Assembly (NCBI RefSeq): GCF_963082655.1
Contig: NC_081552.1
Span: 71,366,707-71,430,706 of the forward strand
DNA from: Stomoxys calcitrans
Lineage: Eukaryota; Arthropoda; Insecta; Diptera; Muscidae
Length of the DNA: 64,000 bases
Reading direction: 5' to 3'
The translations under genes were made by a program, and so were the position numbers. Under the pieces are notes generated by a model, which searched no databases, was not told the origin of the DNA, and saw only the letters and a list, made by a program, of their open reading frames with translations. Each line of letters starts with the position of its first letter. Position 1 is the first letter of the stretch. Below are positions 31,161-43,296 of this stretch, piece by piece.

Positions 31161-31239
31161 TATATTTTATTTACAGACTTATTTTTCCGGTATTTTATTT
31201 CTTAAGTAAATTTCAACAAAATATTTTAATAGTAAATTT

Positions 31240-31375
31240 TGCAATTTAATATTTTACAAACAAATTTTAACAAAATATCAATTCTATAGGAAATTTGGCA
31301 AAATGTATATTTTATCGAAAATTTTGTTAAAATTTGATTTCCATAGGAAATTTTGTCAAAATTTCATATAGAAAA
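31240..31375. repeat. ~33-bp AT-rich minisatellite
   Basis: Loose repeats of 'TCAATTCTATAGGAAATTTG' / 'GATTTCCATAGGAAATTTTG' with 'TCAAAATTT' between them. The same array type occurs at 36215-36945. Confidence 0.6.
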
Positions 31376-31620
31376 CAAGTAAAAGCGTGCTAAGTTCGGC
31401 CGGGCCGAATCTTATATACCCTCCATCATGGAATGCATTTGTCGAGATTTTTTCCCGGCATATCTTCTTTGGCAAAAAGGATAAAGAAAATATTTGCTCT
31501 GCCATTAGAGCAATATCAAGATATGGTCCGGTTTGGACCACAATTAAATTATATGTTGGAGACCCGTGTAAAATGTCAGCCAATTAGAATAATAATTGCG
31601 CCCTTTGGGGGCTCAAGAAG
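31376..31620 (-). mobile_element. INE-like copy truncated by a LINE
   Basis: AACAAGTAAAAGCGTGCTAAG, TTCGGCCGGGCCGAA and TATACCCTCCATCATGGAAT are present; the sequence changes abruptly at 'GGGGGCTCAAGAAGT' to LINE RNase H coding sequence. Confidence 0.8.
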
Positions 31621-32285
31621 TAATACCGGCAATACCGGAGTTCCGTCAATCCAACACTGTACCGCTGGCAGCAGTGCCTAGAACTCGACCTCAAGTGTCA
31701 TCTCAGGTATTCGATCGGAAATCTCTTCTAATCCATCCGGGTTTCCTATCGTCGCCCCGATTATGCCACGATGGTATGACCAACTCCTATCTTCTATCAA
31801 TTATCTCATCGCCTTAAGTTTCATAGCCTCAGTGGCTGCATCACACTTAATTTGTTTGTCTATTGGTCTGTTATCTAGAATAGTCTTCAGTGCCCTAGTG
31901 GACGTGGACCTTATCGCTCAGCCTATGCCAAGACAACATGTTATCTGAACCTGTTTTATTATCCTTACGTTACATTTTTTCTCCATCGCAGTCCACCAAA
32001 CTAATGAGGCCTAAGTAAGTTTTGGTCTAATCACGCTACTGTTCCTATTTCGAGCCTTCATAGTGTCCAACATCTGTGAGCGTCCTTTAACGCTTCCTGT
32101 CCAAGAATGTACACTAACATAAAAGATGTAAAAGCTAGGTCTCGGATGCATCTTCCTCGAAGCTGCAGAAGTCCGTCCAATGCATTTTCTTAACTCAGCC
32201 TTATAGATGTCTCAGTCATATGGTGTTCTAGTGACTTTCGCCTTATTGAAGAGCCCTACTGCCACCCTTTCTTAGAACAACCGGT
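31621..32285 (-). pseudogene. LINE RT C-terminus to RNase H
   Basis: The minus strand reads 'STRALKTILDNRPIDKQIKC', 'DAATEAMKLKAMR', 'SWSYHRGIIGATIGNPDG' and 'PAVQCWIDGTPVLPVL'. This order (L-x-R-P-I-D...A-x-x-A...SYHRGI) is the RT-RNase H junction of the family also seen at 24736-25590. Frames are broken at several places. Confidence 0.7.
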
Positions 32286-32389
32286 TTTGTGGTCCACCAT
32301 GGCGGTCGCGATTTCCTCCCCTGGATTTGATCCCAGGACTTGCAGATTTATGCGAGTCGTTCAGAGAGCGCATGATCCGTTTGACCATT

Positions 32390-34860
32390 ATATCAATACT
32401 AGCTGGACAGGGTCCGCTCCGCTACCCCTTCTCTCACTCTCTTATTTTACTGAGCCCTATACTGGCACGGTCCGGAAAGTCCTTTTTGGAGGTACTGTTA
32501 TGGCCTTTCAGATATTTCGCCCCAATGTGGATATCATATTTGTGCTCTACTCCCAAATACCATTCATTTGGTTTGTATTTCCATTTAGCGGGCTTTGGAG
32601 GTGGAGCGGCCCACCACGTATCCCACCGTAAATGAGGATACCAAATTTCTCTTTTTGAGTTATAATTAACAAACTAAATTGCCCCACCCATCTCCGAGAT
32701 CAGGAGTCCACCCATTATAATTTGGATGTTATATCTACTTCATTCTCTTGGTTTTGGTGGTGGATTGGAGCAGTTAAACCCTTTGCCCCGAAAGTGGAAA
32801 GTGGATATCAGATTCATACTCTACTCCCAAAAATCACATTTGAGCTACATATTGCTATAGTCGGTATATATGTGTGGCCCCTTACTATATATATATATTT
32901 GAGCCCCTTACTGTCATAATCCACAAATATGTCCACTTTAAGGGGTATCTAGGGTGGAGCGGCCACCCACGCACTTAGCCCTGAAAAAATATCAGCATCG
33001 TGCTCTACTCTCACATTTCTTTAAATTGAGCTCCAATAGCCGTTAGTTTAGGGGGAGTTTATGGGGTGAGACGACTCCCAAACACTTGGCCTCAAAATTG
33101 TATATCAAATTCATTTTCTACTATCATTTTATACTATCATTTATTGCCATAGAAGGCAAACATGCCCGGTTTGAAGGGAGTGTTGGGGGGCGGAACCTGA
33201 AATAATATCAGCATTGTGCTAGAACACGATTTTGTTTGGCCCTGTAATGTCAAGCATTTTGAAGGTGGCTATCAGATATTCAGGGTCTCGTTCAGATCCA
33301 CATACATTTATTATACCCTCCACCATAGAATGGGGGTGTACTAATTTCGTCATTCCATTTGTAACTCCCTGAGATATCGAAATCGGTCCATGTTTTGATA
33401 TAGCTGCCATACAAACCTATCTGGGATCTTGACTTCTTGAACCACTAGAGGACGATTTGGCTGAAATTTTGCATGAGGTGTTTTTTTATGATTTCCAACA
33501 ACTGTGCCAACTATGGTTTAAATCGGTTTATAACCTGATATAGCTGTCATTTAAACCGATCTCGGGCCTTGACTTCTTGAGCCTCTAGAGGGCGCAATTT
33601 AAAATTTCGCATGACGTTTTTCATTATGACTTTCAACAACTGTGCCAAATATGGTTCAAATCGGTCCATAACCAGCTATAGCCGCCATATAAACCGATCT
33701 GGGATCTTGACTTCTTGAGCCTCAAGAGGACGTAGTTATTATCCGATTTGGCTGAAATTTTGTACAACTGCTTCTCCTAATATATGCGTGTCAAATATGG
33801 TCCGAATCGGTCTTCAGCCTAATACAGCTCCCATATAAACCGATCTCCCTATTTTACTTTTGAGGCCCTAAAAGGCAAAATTCTTCTTCGTTTTGGCTGA
33901 AATTTTACACATAGACTTCTACTGTGTTCTCCAGCATTCAATTCAATTAGCATAGCAATTATTTTCTTTTATCCTTTGTTTGTCAAAAAAGAGATACCGG
34001 GAAAGAACTCGACAAATGCGATCCATGGTGGAGGGTATATAAGATTCGGCCCGGCCGAACTTAGCACACTTTTACTTGTTCTTTTTGTTTTGGTTATCTA
34101 CATTCAAAATCATATTTCAAAGCTACCACTTGGGATACCACATTTTTAAAAATCCGTAAGTCCTCCTGTGTCTATCCCAATTTGAGGGTAAAAAGTGTAA
34201 TCTACTATCAAAGACCTTTTATTGCTGTCCTATTCTATACTGATCAGCCTTCATATATTATTTTTAATTCCTTTTTTGGTAAGGATAGGGGAGGGGGATT
34301 GCACTCTGACACATCCTTTGATTTGAGTACAATATATTCTCAGTCATCCTACATGACAGTTTGGCGTTGTTTTTATTGGAAGGAGAGGGTCACTCCCCCC
34401 GACGCTAAGACCCAAAAGACAATTTATTTCAGTCCTTTATTGCCGCGATATACATGTCCTGCAGACTGGCAGGACGGCGGGACGTGGCCCAGATTCTTGA
34501 ATCCTTATATCAACATTAGATTCGAACTCTACTGACATAACCCTTTCTTTATTTAGTGGGGGCCGGTCCCAGACTCTATCTCAAATATATATACCAGATT
34601 CGTAGTAAATTCCCAAAGACCTTTTATTTGACACCCATATTGTGACGTTGGACATTCATGCCTGATTAAGGGGTTATTGGGGTTGGGGAGGCGGCGTAGA
34701 CACCTTGAACCAAATTCATATAGCAGATGAACTTCCAAAAACCTATCATTTGATATCCATACTGGCCCAATTGGTAAATAAGGAATACATTTTTATATCA
34801 GATTCTTACTCTACTTTTAAATACCTTTCATTTGATACCTATATTGCCCAAAGCGGTGAA
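32390..34860 (+). mobile_element. Family B copy, interrupted by an INE-like insertion
   Basis: Begins TACTAGCTGGACAGGGTCCG with the CGCTCCGCT motif, then about 130-bp units containing 'CATTTGAGCC..ATATTGCC' and 'GGATATCAGATTC'. A plus-oriented INE-like copy sits at 33312-34080; family B-type units continue to about 34860. The canonical 3' end is missing. Confidence 0.65.
33312..34080 (+). mobile_element. INE-like copy inside family B
   Basis: Left end TATACCCTCCACCATAGAAT; right end GATTCGGCCCGGCCGAACTT then CTTTTACTTGTTC. Central units about 150 bp apart. The (GTCC)n tract is deleted: the 5' block jumps from GTAACTCCCTGAGATATCG to central units. Confidence 0.85.
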
Positions 34861-35005
34861 AGAGTCCTATTGGACTCTATGCCTCAACAGAGGCAGCCGA
34901 ACAAAGCCACAGCAAGTTGTTTGCACTGACCGTGGGCTTCTAGTCGTTTTTTCTGTGCCCGCGGGCATAGGAATTTATGTGCGAATGTGTATGCCGCCCA
35001 TTTTT

Positions 35006-35732
35006 ATACCCACCACCGTAGGATGGGGGTTTACTAATCTAGTCATTCCGTTTGTAACACCTCTTGATCTAAGACCCCATAAAATACATATATATTCTTG
35101 ATCGCCTTGACATTCTGAGTCGATCTAGCCATGTCCGTTCGTCCATCTGTCGAAATCACGATAGCGCTGGAACGCGAAAAGCTAGCCGCTTGAAATTTTG
35201 CACAGATACTTCCTATGGATAGAGGCCGTTCAGGATTTCAAATGGGCCATATCAAGTCAGATTTGGATATAACTCCCATATAACCCGATCACCCGATTTT
35301 ACTTCTTGAATAAAAGCCGCAGTTTTCGTCCGATTTGGCTAAAATTGCTATTGTCGATAGTGCTCTGTAATGACTTTTAATAAGTGTGCTAAGTGCGGTC
35401 CAAATCGGTTTATAACCTGATATAGCTCCCATATAAACCGATCTCCCGATTTGACTTCTTAAGCCCCTGGAAGCCGCAAATTTTGTCCGACTTAGTTTGC
35501 AGATGATCTATAACCTCATATAGCTTCTATATAAACCAGTATCTTGATTATCCTTGTTCGGTTCCTAGAAGCTGTAATTTTTGCAATTTTGACAGAAGTT
35601 TGGTATGTAGAATTATGCTCTTCAACTTATGCTCTTCAACTAAATTTAGTTTGTATAAATTTTTAACAGAATCCATCGTGATGGGTTCCCAAGATTCGGC
35701 CAGGCCGAACTTAGCACACTTTTACTTGTTTG
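35006..35732 (+). mobile_element. INE-like copy, CCACCACCGTAGG subtype
   Basis: Left TATACCCACCACCGTAGGAT, then 'CATAAAATACATATATATTC', 'GTCGATCTAGCCATGTCCGT'; right GATTCGGCCAGGCCGAACTT and CTTTTACTTGTTT. The central units are of the 'CCATATAAACCGATCTCCCG' type. Confidence 0.85.
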
Positions 35733-35884
35733 GTCTAAAATTTATAGCACTGAAGAATGTGCACGGAAGCTTATTCCATCCCGCCATTCTTCTGTTTAGC
35801 ATAAGAACATCTTCACTGAAGCTGAAGGCAATGTAACGATGGTGAAAGCTGCTGCTGCAGTGGAATGATCGCTGGTATACAGAT

Positions 35885-36195
35885 TGCAAATTTTGCCCAT
35901 GAACATTCCACTAAGGAACAGGGGCAAACTTCTCACATATCAATGAGTGCAGTCCGATTCAAGTTTTAAGCTCAATGATAAGGGGCCTCCTTTTTATAGC
36001 CGAGTCCGAACGGCGTACCGCAGTGCGACACCTCTTTCGAGAGAAGTTTTACATGGCATAGTACCTCACAAATGTTGCCAGCATTAGGAGGGGAAAACCA
36101 CCGTTGAAAATTTTTTTTGATGGTCTCGCCAGGATTCGAACCCAGGCGTTCAGCGTCATAGGCGGACATGCATACCTCTGCGCTACGGTGGCCTC
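35885..36195 (-). mobile_element. Full-length SINE
   Basis: Minus strand: GGAGGCCACCGTAGCGCAGA (A-box region), GGGTTCGAATCCTGGCGAGA (perfect B box), GGTGGTTTTCCCCTCCTAAT, CTATAAAAAGGAGGCCCCTT, and 3' end CATGGGCAAAATTTGCAATC. No clear TSD found. Confidence 0.85.
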
Positions 36196-36214
36196 CATTG
36201 CTATTCTCTTGAAT

Positions 36215-36945
36215 TTTGTGAAAATTTTATTTCTATAGGAAATATTGTCAAAATTTCATTTTTGTAGGAAAATTTGACAAAATTTCATTTTTGTAGGATA
36301 TTTTGTCAGTAGGCCACCGTGGCTCAGAGGCTAGCGTGCCCTCCTATGATGGCGATTTTCAAAATCCGGCGTGAAAATCAGAAAAAATTTCAGCGGTGGT
36401 TATCCCCTTACTAATGCTCGCTACATTTTTAAGGCATCCTGACATGTTAAAGCTTTTCGCTATGTGGCACGCCGTGCTGTCGCTATGTGGCACGCCGTTC
36501 CGATTCGGCATAAGAAGAAGGCCTCTTTTCATTAAGCTTAAACATTAATCGGACTGCACTCATAGATATGAGAGAAGTATCCCCAGTTCCCAAATTAAAT
36601 GTTGGTGGGAAATTATTTAGTAGTCAATTTTGTCAAAATATCATTTCCATAGGAAATTTGGTCAACATTTTATTTCTATAGGAAATTTGATCAAAATTTA
36701 ATTTCTATCGAAAATTTGGTCAACTTTTCAAAAAATTTTGTTATTACATATACATTACATTTCTATAGGAAATTCTTCCAAACTTCATTTTTATAGGAAA
36801 TTAGGTCAATATTTAGTTTCTACAGAAAATGTTGTCAAAATACCATTTCTATAAGAAATTTTGTCAACATTTCATTTCTGTAGGATTTTTCACCAAATTT
36901 CATTTTTATATAACTTTATGTTCAGATTTCATTTATGAAAAATTT
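36215..36945. repeat. ~33-bp AT-rich minisatellite split by a SINE
   Basis: Irregular copies of 'TCATTTCTATAGGAAATTTTG' (unit about 28-36 bp) with variants such as TCATTTTTGTAGGAAAATTT. Present at 36215-36308 and 36609-36945, with a SINE between. Confidence 0.75.
36309..36605 (+). mobile_element. Diverged SINE in the minisatellite
   Basis: GTAGGCCACCGTGGCTCAGA head, a damaged B box, CAGCGGTGGTTATCCCCTTA, then a short internal duplication of CGCTATGTGGCACGCCGT (36459 and 36481 region). The 3' part CACTCATAGATATGAGAGAA is diverged. Confidence 0.75.
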
Positions 36946-39300
36946 AATTTTTTTCTGAAATTTAAAAAAAAAATCTGCAGAAATTTTTGGTTTTTTTTCG
37001 TTTTTAGTTTTTCTCTATGGAAAGTTATTTACTTGTGGCAACACTACTCACCATATAACAGCTGAGCTCCGATTCTCTCTTTAAGTCGGTCGCTCTCTCT
37101 GTCACTCTCACTCACTTTTGCAGTCTTCCTGGTCTTTTGTTTTCTTTTATTTTGCAATTTGTAGTCCTTTTTTGGCACTCTCACTGTTTTATTTTTTAAT
37201 TTTCTTTTTGAGCATAACTTGCACGGACACCAGGAATTGATGCAAAAAATAAATGCCAACAAATAAAAAGAAAAATATTTGAAATCCTTCTCTAATTCCT
37301 TTTGAGACCAAATGGATTGGAATTTTCTTTTTGCTTTTGAATTGGAAAACCAATTATTATTTATCTTTAATTGAAACTTCTTTTTCTAAGATAACATTTT
37401 AAGGAATTTGTATTTTGTGTGTAACATTTCCTTTTAGGCTTTTGGTAAATAATTCTTCCTTCATCAGCACTTGCTATTGTTAGTGCTTTTCCGTTTTCTT
37501 ACATTTTTTTGTTGTTGTTGATTTTTTTCATACAAAGCACTAACCGCACAATTTGTTCATTATTTTTTTAACATTCCTTATTTATTGAGAACCTTTTGTT
37601 TTTCTTTTTAGAAATTGTGATAAAATTGCGTTTGTTGTTGTTTCTGTTTTACTGCTAAGGAATTCTGAAATAATTTATCATTTATCGCGTGTGCCGCGTT
37701 CCGTTCGTTCCGTAGTCTGTGCACATAGGTTATGGTTTATCGTCGTTACGCTTAAAATGTCCCAACTGAACTAAACTGAATATCACTAGCATAGGTTTTT
37801 ATACTCCGGCAAAGGGCGCTATGTGGTTGGTTGGTTGGATATGCTGCGTTGTTCTTTGCAAACGATATCAAAAACAAACGACATCGACGACTAGCAACGA
37901 TACGACTAACAACATCGACTGGAATTGACTCGCGACGGAGGCCTGCTTTACACTGGCAAGTGCTGACTGTTGATGCGAGTGTCAGAGGTGGATGATGGCT
38001 GTTTGGTTGGTTATTCAGTTGGCGTTGGCGGCGAACATGTGGTGAAATTGATGGATTAACATGTGAGTTGGTTGGTTGTACTTAGCAGCAATAATGTGAA
38101 CTCTCTCACACTAGACAACACACACACTCACATCGATGTGCTTCACAAAACTTAGCCGCAACAAACAAACGACTCCATTCACATGCAAAATAACAGCAAC
38201 AATTTTTATCCTCGATGAAACAAAAATAGTGCGTGCACACACACCACACGCACCCACCCACTTGCCATAGCCGAGAACCTCCTGCTGTGTGTTTTTTCCT
38301 TATAGTACTACTCTCTGGCTCTTGTCGCATGTTTACATATTTGCTGCTGGGTCTTTCTTTTACATGTGTCTTACTTTTATTTTCATTTCCTGGTTGAGAA
38401 GTGTTTTGCAGTTATGGGTACTTGGGCTCTCACTTACACTACGGTATAATGAAATAAAGCGCGCATATCCTTTATACCATTTTACCCGGGAGATAGAGAG
38501 CAAAACCGAGAGAGTGACTAAAAATTAAATAAGGTGAGAGAGTGTCTGCATAATTTATTTCAATTTACTCTTCCTCGCTTATATCAGCTGATTTGTTTGT
38601 TATTATTTTATTGGCGAAAATAACTGTTGTTGCGGCACTGTTAGGTTTTAACAGTAGCGGTTATGGTAAGATTTTAACATGGAGGGTCTGTCTGAAGTGG
38701 CAACATTTCAATGATGTCAATGGGATAATAAACTGCTCCTTTAAGTCTCCTGGCAAACTCTATAGAAAAATGTTAGTGAAAAAGATTAAACATAGTAGTA
38801 ACCCTCCATCATTGTCTAGTCTACTCACTTGTAACTCCTACACATGTTCATATGTCGATCTGCAATCCTATAAACTACAATACATACACCCATAGAAAAA
38901 ATCAAGCACGGCGTTGACAAAGTGACCACATTCGTTCATAGAAGTGAATCAAAACACAGAAGTTATTAGATTTACCACGAATAATTATAAACCAACAACA
39001 GTTATGTTGAACAAAACGTCCAGAACCGTTCACATTCTGACAACCTCTAGTGCACAGTTTTTTTTTTTTTTTTTTTTTAACATTGCAAAAAGATTTTATG
39101 TGATTTTATTGAATCATTCAATTTGAATGACAAAAATAAAAGAGATTGAACAAAACTATTTATTCACCGATTAAATATTCCGAAGTGGCAAAATTGGTTA
39201 GGATTTTAATAAAATCTCATTTATTAACTCCGAGAAACATTTTTTCAAAATTAAATTAGCTTATTTTGTTTGTTTTGTTGATATTTGATATAAAATTATA
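36946..39300. other. Longest transposon-poor stretch; possible 5' region of a host gene
   Basis: GA/CT-rich blocks (37068-37120, 38487-38545), TTGTTG runs and unique GC-moderate sequence. No exon with a convincing coding frame was found. A minus-strand TATA/Initiator combination lies at 37764-37803. A poly-T tract is at 39058-39079 and a possible MITE end (TA|CACCCATAGAAAAAATC) at 38885. Confidence 0.4.
37503..37803 (-). promoter_or_regulatory. Candidate TATA/Inr core promoter and 5' exon
   Basis: On the minus strand TATAAAAA (37803-37796) precedes two fly-type Initiators TCAGTT, with A+1 at 37777 and 37767, i.e. TATA at -26 or -36. Downstream is GC-moderate sequence without start codons in a long frame, and a possible splice donor ATG|GTAAG-like ATGTAAG at 37504-37498. 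GAGA-type tracts flank the region. What gene it serves is unknown; the rest would lie to the left or beyond the window. The evidence is motif-based only. Confidence 0.35.
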
Positions 39301-39304
39301 AAGT

Positions 39305-41421
39305 ACTAGCTGACCCGGGCCCGCTCCGCTGCGCCTTCTTTTACTTTATATGGAACAAAAGTTTCCTTGGAATATTTATTTTCGACAATTAAAGATCTTT
39401 CAGTGAAATACCATGCTACGAAAATAGTATATCGCTTGACTAACAGTTTAACAATATAAGTGCTTTTATCTGAATCCCATTTGATCTTTATTGGTCTACG
39501 AATTTAAGTTTGGATGTAAGGGGTACTCCATTCTTAAAATACTTCATTTCAGCCCGATAATCTCATGATGTCTGATTTAGTGGTGTTTTCGGGGGAGAGC
39601 TGGTCCCCCAGATACTTGGCCCTGAAAAAATATCAGCATCGTGCTCTTCTCTTAAATACCATTTATTTAAACCCCTTATTGTCATTAGCTTAAGAGGAGT
39701 TTACAGGATGAGGCGTCTCCCAAACACATGGCCCCGAAATAGGTTATCAAATTAGTCTTCTAATCTCAAATACCTTTCATTTGAGCAACATATTGGCATG
39801 GCCGAAAAATTGTTTCCCTTTGGGTGTGTTTTGGGAAAGGGGTGATGCCCTAAATACGTGGTCCTACATTTGGATATCAAATTCGTATTCTAATCCCCAA
39901 TTACCTTTATATTGCGATGGTCAGTAAACAATTTCTGTTTGCGGGGTATTTTGGGAAAGGGGTAGACCCCCAGAAAATTGGTCTCGAGAATGGGTATCAA
40001 TTCTTGCTCTACCTCCAATACCTTTCATTTAGGCCCACATTGTCATGGTCGCTAAATATGCCCGATTTAGGGGTGTTTTGGTGAGTGAGTTGGGCCCCCT
40101 AAATTCTAAGCCCGGAAAATATATCAGCAACGTGCTCTATTCTCATATATCTATATATCATTCGTTGTTACCCCATATTCCCATTGCCCTCAAAATTGGA
40201 TATCAAATTCGTTTTCTAATCTCATTTAAACTCTTTATTTCCAAAGTCAGCAAATATGTCCGGTTTGGGTATTGGCCCCAAAAACTATGAATATTTAGTT
40301 CCACTCTCTTTAAGACCCAAATTGTCTTGGTGAGCAAATACATCCTATTTGGGGGTTGTTATGGTGGTGGGACATCCCCTAGACAGTTGGCCCCTAATGT
40401 TGATATCAGATACGTGGTCTACTCCCACATACCTTTAATTTGTGCCCCATATTTCCATAGTCGGCAAACATGACTGGCTTGGGGGGTGTTTTGTGGGATG
40501 GGCGGCCACTCAGTGAGTTGGCCTTGAAAATATATATCGGATTCGTGTTCCACTTTAAAAACCCTCTTATTTGAGTCTCATATTGCAATAGTCAGAAAAT
40601 ACTTACTATTTGGGTGATGTTGTGGGGGTGGGGTGGCCCCATAGACACTTTTCCCGAATATTGATATCAAATTCGTGCTTTACTCCCAAAGACCTTTCAT
40701 TTGAGCCCCATATTGCTATGGTCGTAAATTTGTCCCCTTTGGAGGATGTTTTTGGTGAGAGGCGGCCCCCCAAACACTTGGTCTCATATTTGGATATCAG
40801 ATTCGTATTCTGCATCCAAATAACTTTTATATAAGCCCCATATTCTCATGGTCAGGTAATAAATCCTGTTGGGGGGGTGTTTTGGGGAAGGGATGGATCC
40901 CCAGAAACGTGGTCCCACATTTGGATATCAGATTCGTATTCTAATCGCAATTACCTTTCATTTGAGTCCCATATTGCCATGGTCGGTATATATTTCCGAT
41001 TTAGGGGTATTTTGGGGCTTGTGGGGCTCAGATACATTTTATTATCCTAAATACCTTTCATTTGAGTCCCATATAGCCGTGATTGGTATAAATATATGTT
41101 TGGTAGGTTTTAGGGTGGGGCAGCCCCCCTAGGTACCCCATCCGAAATTTGGATACCAAATTTTTATTTTTAGGGTACTATATGAGAGCACACAAAATTT
41201 CGCTTAAATCGCACCACCCATCTCCGAGATCTGGCGTTTCTGAAAATGAGGGTAAGGGGGAGGGTTTTCGCCCCCTTCAGATATCAAAAAATGTAGTACC
41301 CTATTTTCACCACGTGATCATTGTGCACCATCTGTGAAAATTTCAAGAAAATCGGTTCAATCGTTTCTGAGTCTATAGGGAACACACAAACAAACACAAA
41401 TTGATTTTTATATATAAGATA
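39305..41421 (+). mobile_element. Family B, longest copy with ~130-bp internal units
   Basis: The 5' end is TAGCTGACCCGGGCCCGCTC and the 3' end is AAGAAAATCGGTTCAATCG, ACACACAAACAAACACAAAT, then TATATATAAGAT. Between them are about a dozen units of roughly 130 bp: 'CCTTTCATTTGAGCCCCATA' marks recur at about 40432, 40562, 40691, 40820 and 40953. The 3' end is like that of RTE-mobilised elements ('ATCGGTTCA..CGTTT' plus AAAC repeats), which I infer but cannot prove. Non-coding. Confidence 0.75.
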
Positions 41422-41746
41422 AAATGATAAAGTATAAACCATGTAGCGGGAAGAGAGTTATAGCTAAAGTTTTAAGGGTCATTTAAACTTATGGTGATTT
41501 CGATTCTGAAAAAAATTGTACACTCATTTTGCACTTATACGGGACAACATTTTGCAAATGTCGCCCAACCCTCTCATAGTGTTACACTTTTTGCACTTTT
41601 AATCGAACATGTTCATATGTCTATATGTAGTCATTTCGACCAAATAATACGGTAAAAATCGCATCCTCGTCTTCGGATGACGATCTTTCTAGCAATGCAT
41701 CTATATGCCGTTAGGTAAACAAAACGCGTTCACTTTTTCCATTTTT
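41422..41746. other. Unassigned spacer
   Basis: No repeat or coding signal recognised between family B and an INE-like copy. Confidence 0.35.
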
Positions 41747-43200
41747 ATACCCTCCACCATAAGATGGGAATATACTAATTTCGTCATTCTGTTTGTAACT
41801 CCTCGAAATATTCGTCTAAGACCCCATAAAGTACATATGCATATTCTCGATCGTCATGACAGTTTAAGTCGAACTACCAATGTCCGTCCGTCTGTCTGTC
41901 GAAAGCACGCTAACTTCCGAAGGAGTAGCGCTAGCCGCTTGAAATTTTGCACAAATACTTCTTATTAGTGTAGGTCGGTTGGGATTGTAAATGGGTTATA
42001 TCAGTTCACGTTATGATATAGCTGCCATATAAACCGATCTGGGATCTTGACTTCTTGAGCCCCTATAGGGCACAATTCTTATCCGATTTGGCTGAAATTC
42101 TGCACGAGGTTTTTTATCCAACAACTACGCTAAGTATGGTTCAAATCGGTCCATAACCTGATATAGCTGCCATATAAACCGATCTGGGGTCTTAATTTCT
42201 TGAGCCTCTAGAGGACGCAATTATTATCCGATTTCACTGAAATTTTGCATGAGGTGTTTTAAAATTTTGAAATTTTGCATGAGTTCAAATCGGTTCATAA
42301 CCTGATATAGCTGCCATGTAAACCGATCTGGAATCTTGACTTCTTGAGCCTCTAGAGGACGCAATTATTATCCGATTTGGCTGAAATTTTGCATGAGGTG
42401 TTTTGTTATGATTTTTAACAACTGTGCTATGAATAGTTAAAATCGGTTCATAACCTAATATAGCTGCCATATAAACAGATCCGGGATCTTGACTTCTTGA
42501 GCCCCTAGAGGGCACAATTCTTATCCGATTTGGCTGAAATTCTGCACGAGGTGTGACTTCCAACAACTATGCTAAGTATGGTTCAAATCGGTCCATAACC
42601 TGATATAGCTGCCATATAAACCGATCTGGGGTCTTAATTTCTTGAGCCTCTAGAGGACGCAATTATTATCCGATTTGGCTGAAATTTTGCATGAGGTGTT
42701 TTGTTATGACTTTCAACAACTGTGCTAAGAATAGTTAAAATCGGTCCATAACCTAATATATCTGCCATATAAACCGATCTTCGATCTTAAATTCTTGAGC
42801 TACAAGAGGGCGCAATTATTATCCGATTTAGCTGAAATTTTGTACAACGGCTTCTCTTATGACCTTAAACATACGAGTCGAAAATGGCATGAATCGGTTT
42901 ATAGCCTAATGCCGCTCCTCTGTAAACCGACCTCCTTATTTTACTTCTTCAGTCCCTAAAGTGCGCAATTCTTACTAGATTTGGCAGAAATTTTACACAA
43001 TGACTTCTACTATGGTCTCCAATACTCAGTTCAATTATGGTGCGAAATGTACCATAACTTGATATTGTTCCAATAACATAACAATTCTTTTCTTCTGTAT
43101 GCCTAAAAAGAGATACCGTGGCAAGAGCTCGACAAATGCGATCCATGGTGGGGGGTATATAAGATACGGCCCGGCCGAACTTAGCATGCTTTTACTTGTT
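41747..43200 (+). mobile_element. INE-like copy with five or six central units
   Basis: Left TATACCCTCCACCATAAGAT, 'GTCCGTCCGTCTGTCTGTCG'; right GATACGGCCCGGCCGAACTT and CTTTTACTTGTT. Unit marks end at 42039, 42184, 42328, 42481, 42626 and 42779, giving spacings of 145, 144, 153, 145 and 153; the shorter ones carry the same small deletion. Confidence 0.85.
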
Positions 43201-43209
43201 ATATATATA

Positions 43210-43291
43210 TTCATACCCACCACCAAAGGAGGGGTGTATATTCATTTTGTCATTCCATTTGCAACACATCGATATATCCATTTCCGACCCT
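43210..43291 (+). mobile_element. INE-like 5' end fragment
   Basis: CATACCCACCACCAAAGGAG, 'TTTTGTCATTCCATTTGCAA' and 'CCATTTCCGACCCTAT', which is the stretch nearest in text to Drosophila INE-1. It ends abruptly at a family B 3' end. Confidence 0.7.
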
Positions 43292-43296
43292 ATCTA

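Noticed and set aside
32287..32635. Two overlapping frames of 114 and 102 codons
   Set aside because: They run across the boundary of a LINE fragment and family B, and no domain is visible.
39058..39079. Poly-T run as a minus-strand poly(A) tail of a processed gene
   Set aside because: No adjoining coding sequence or TSD was found; a plain homopolymer is simpler.
42285..42566. 93-codon frame with repeating 'SVYMAAISGYEPI' and similar frames at 16233, 59706 and 61690
   Set aside because: Produced by INE-like units whose ~153-bp period is divisible by three; no domain and both strands show such frames.
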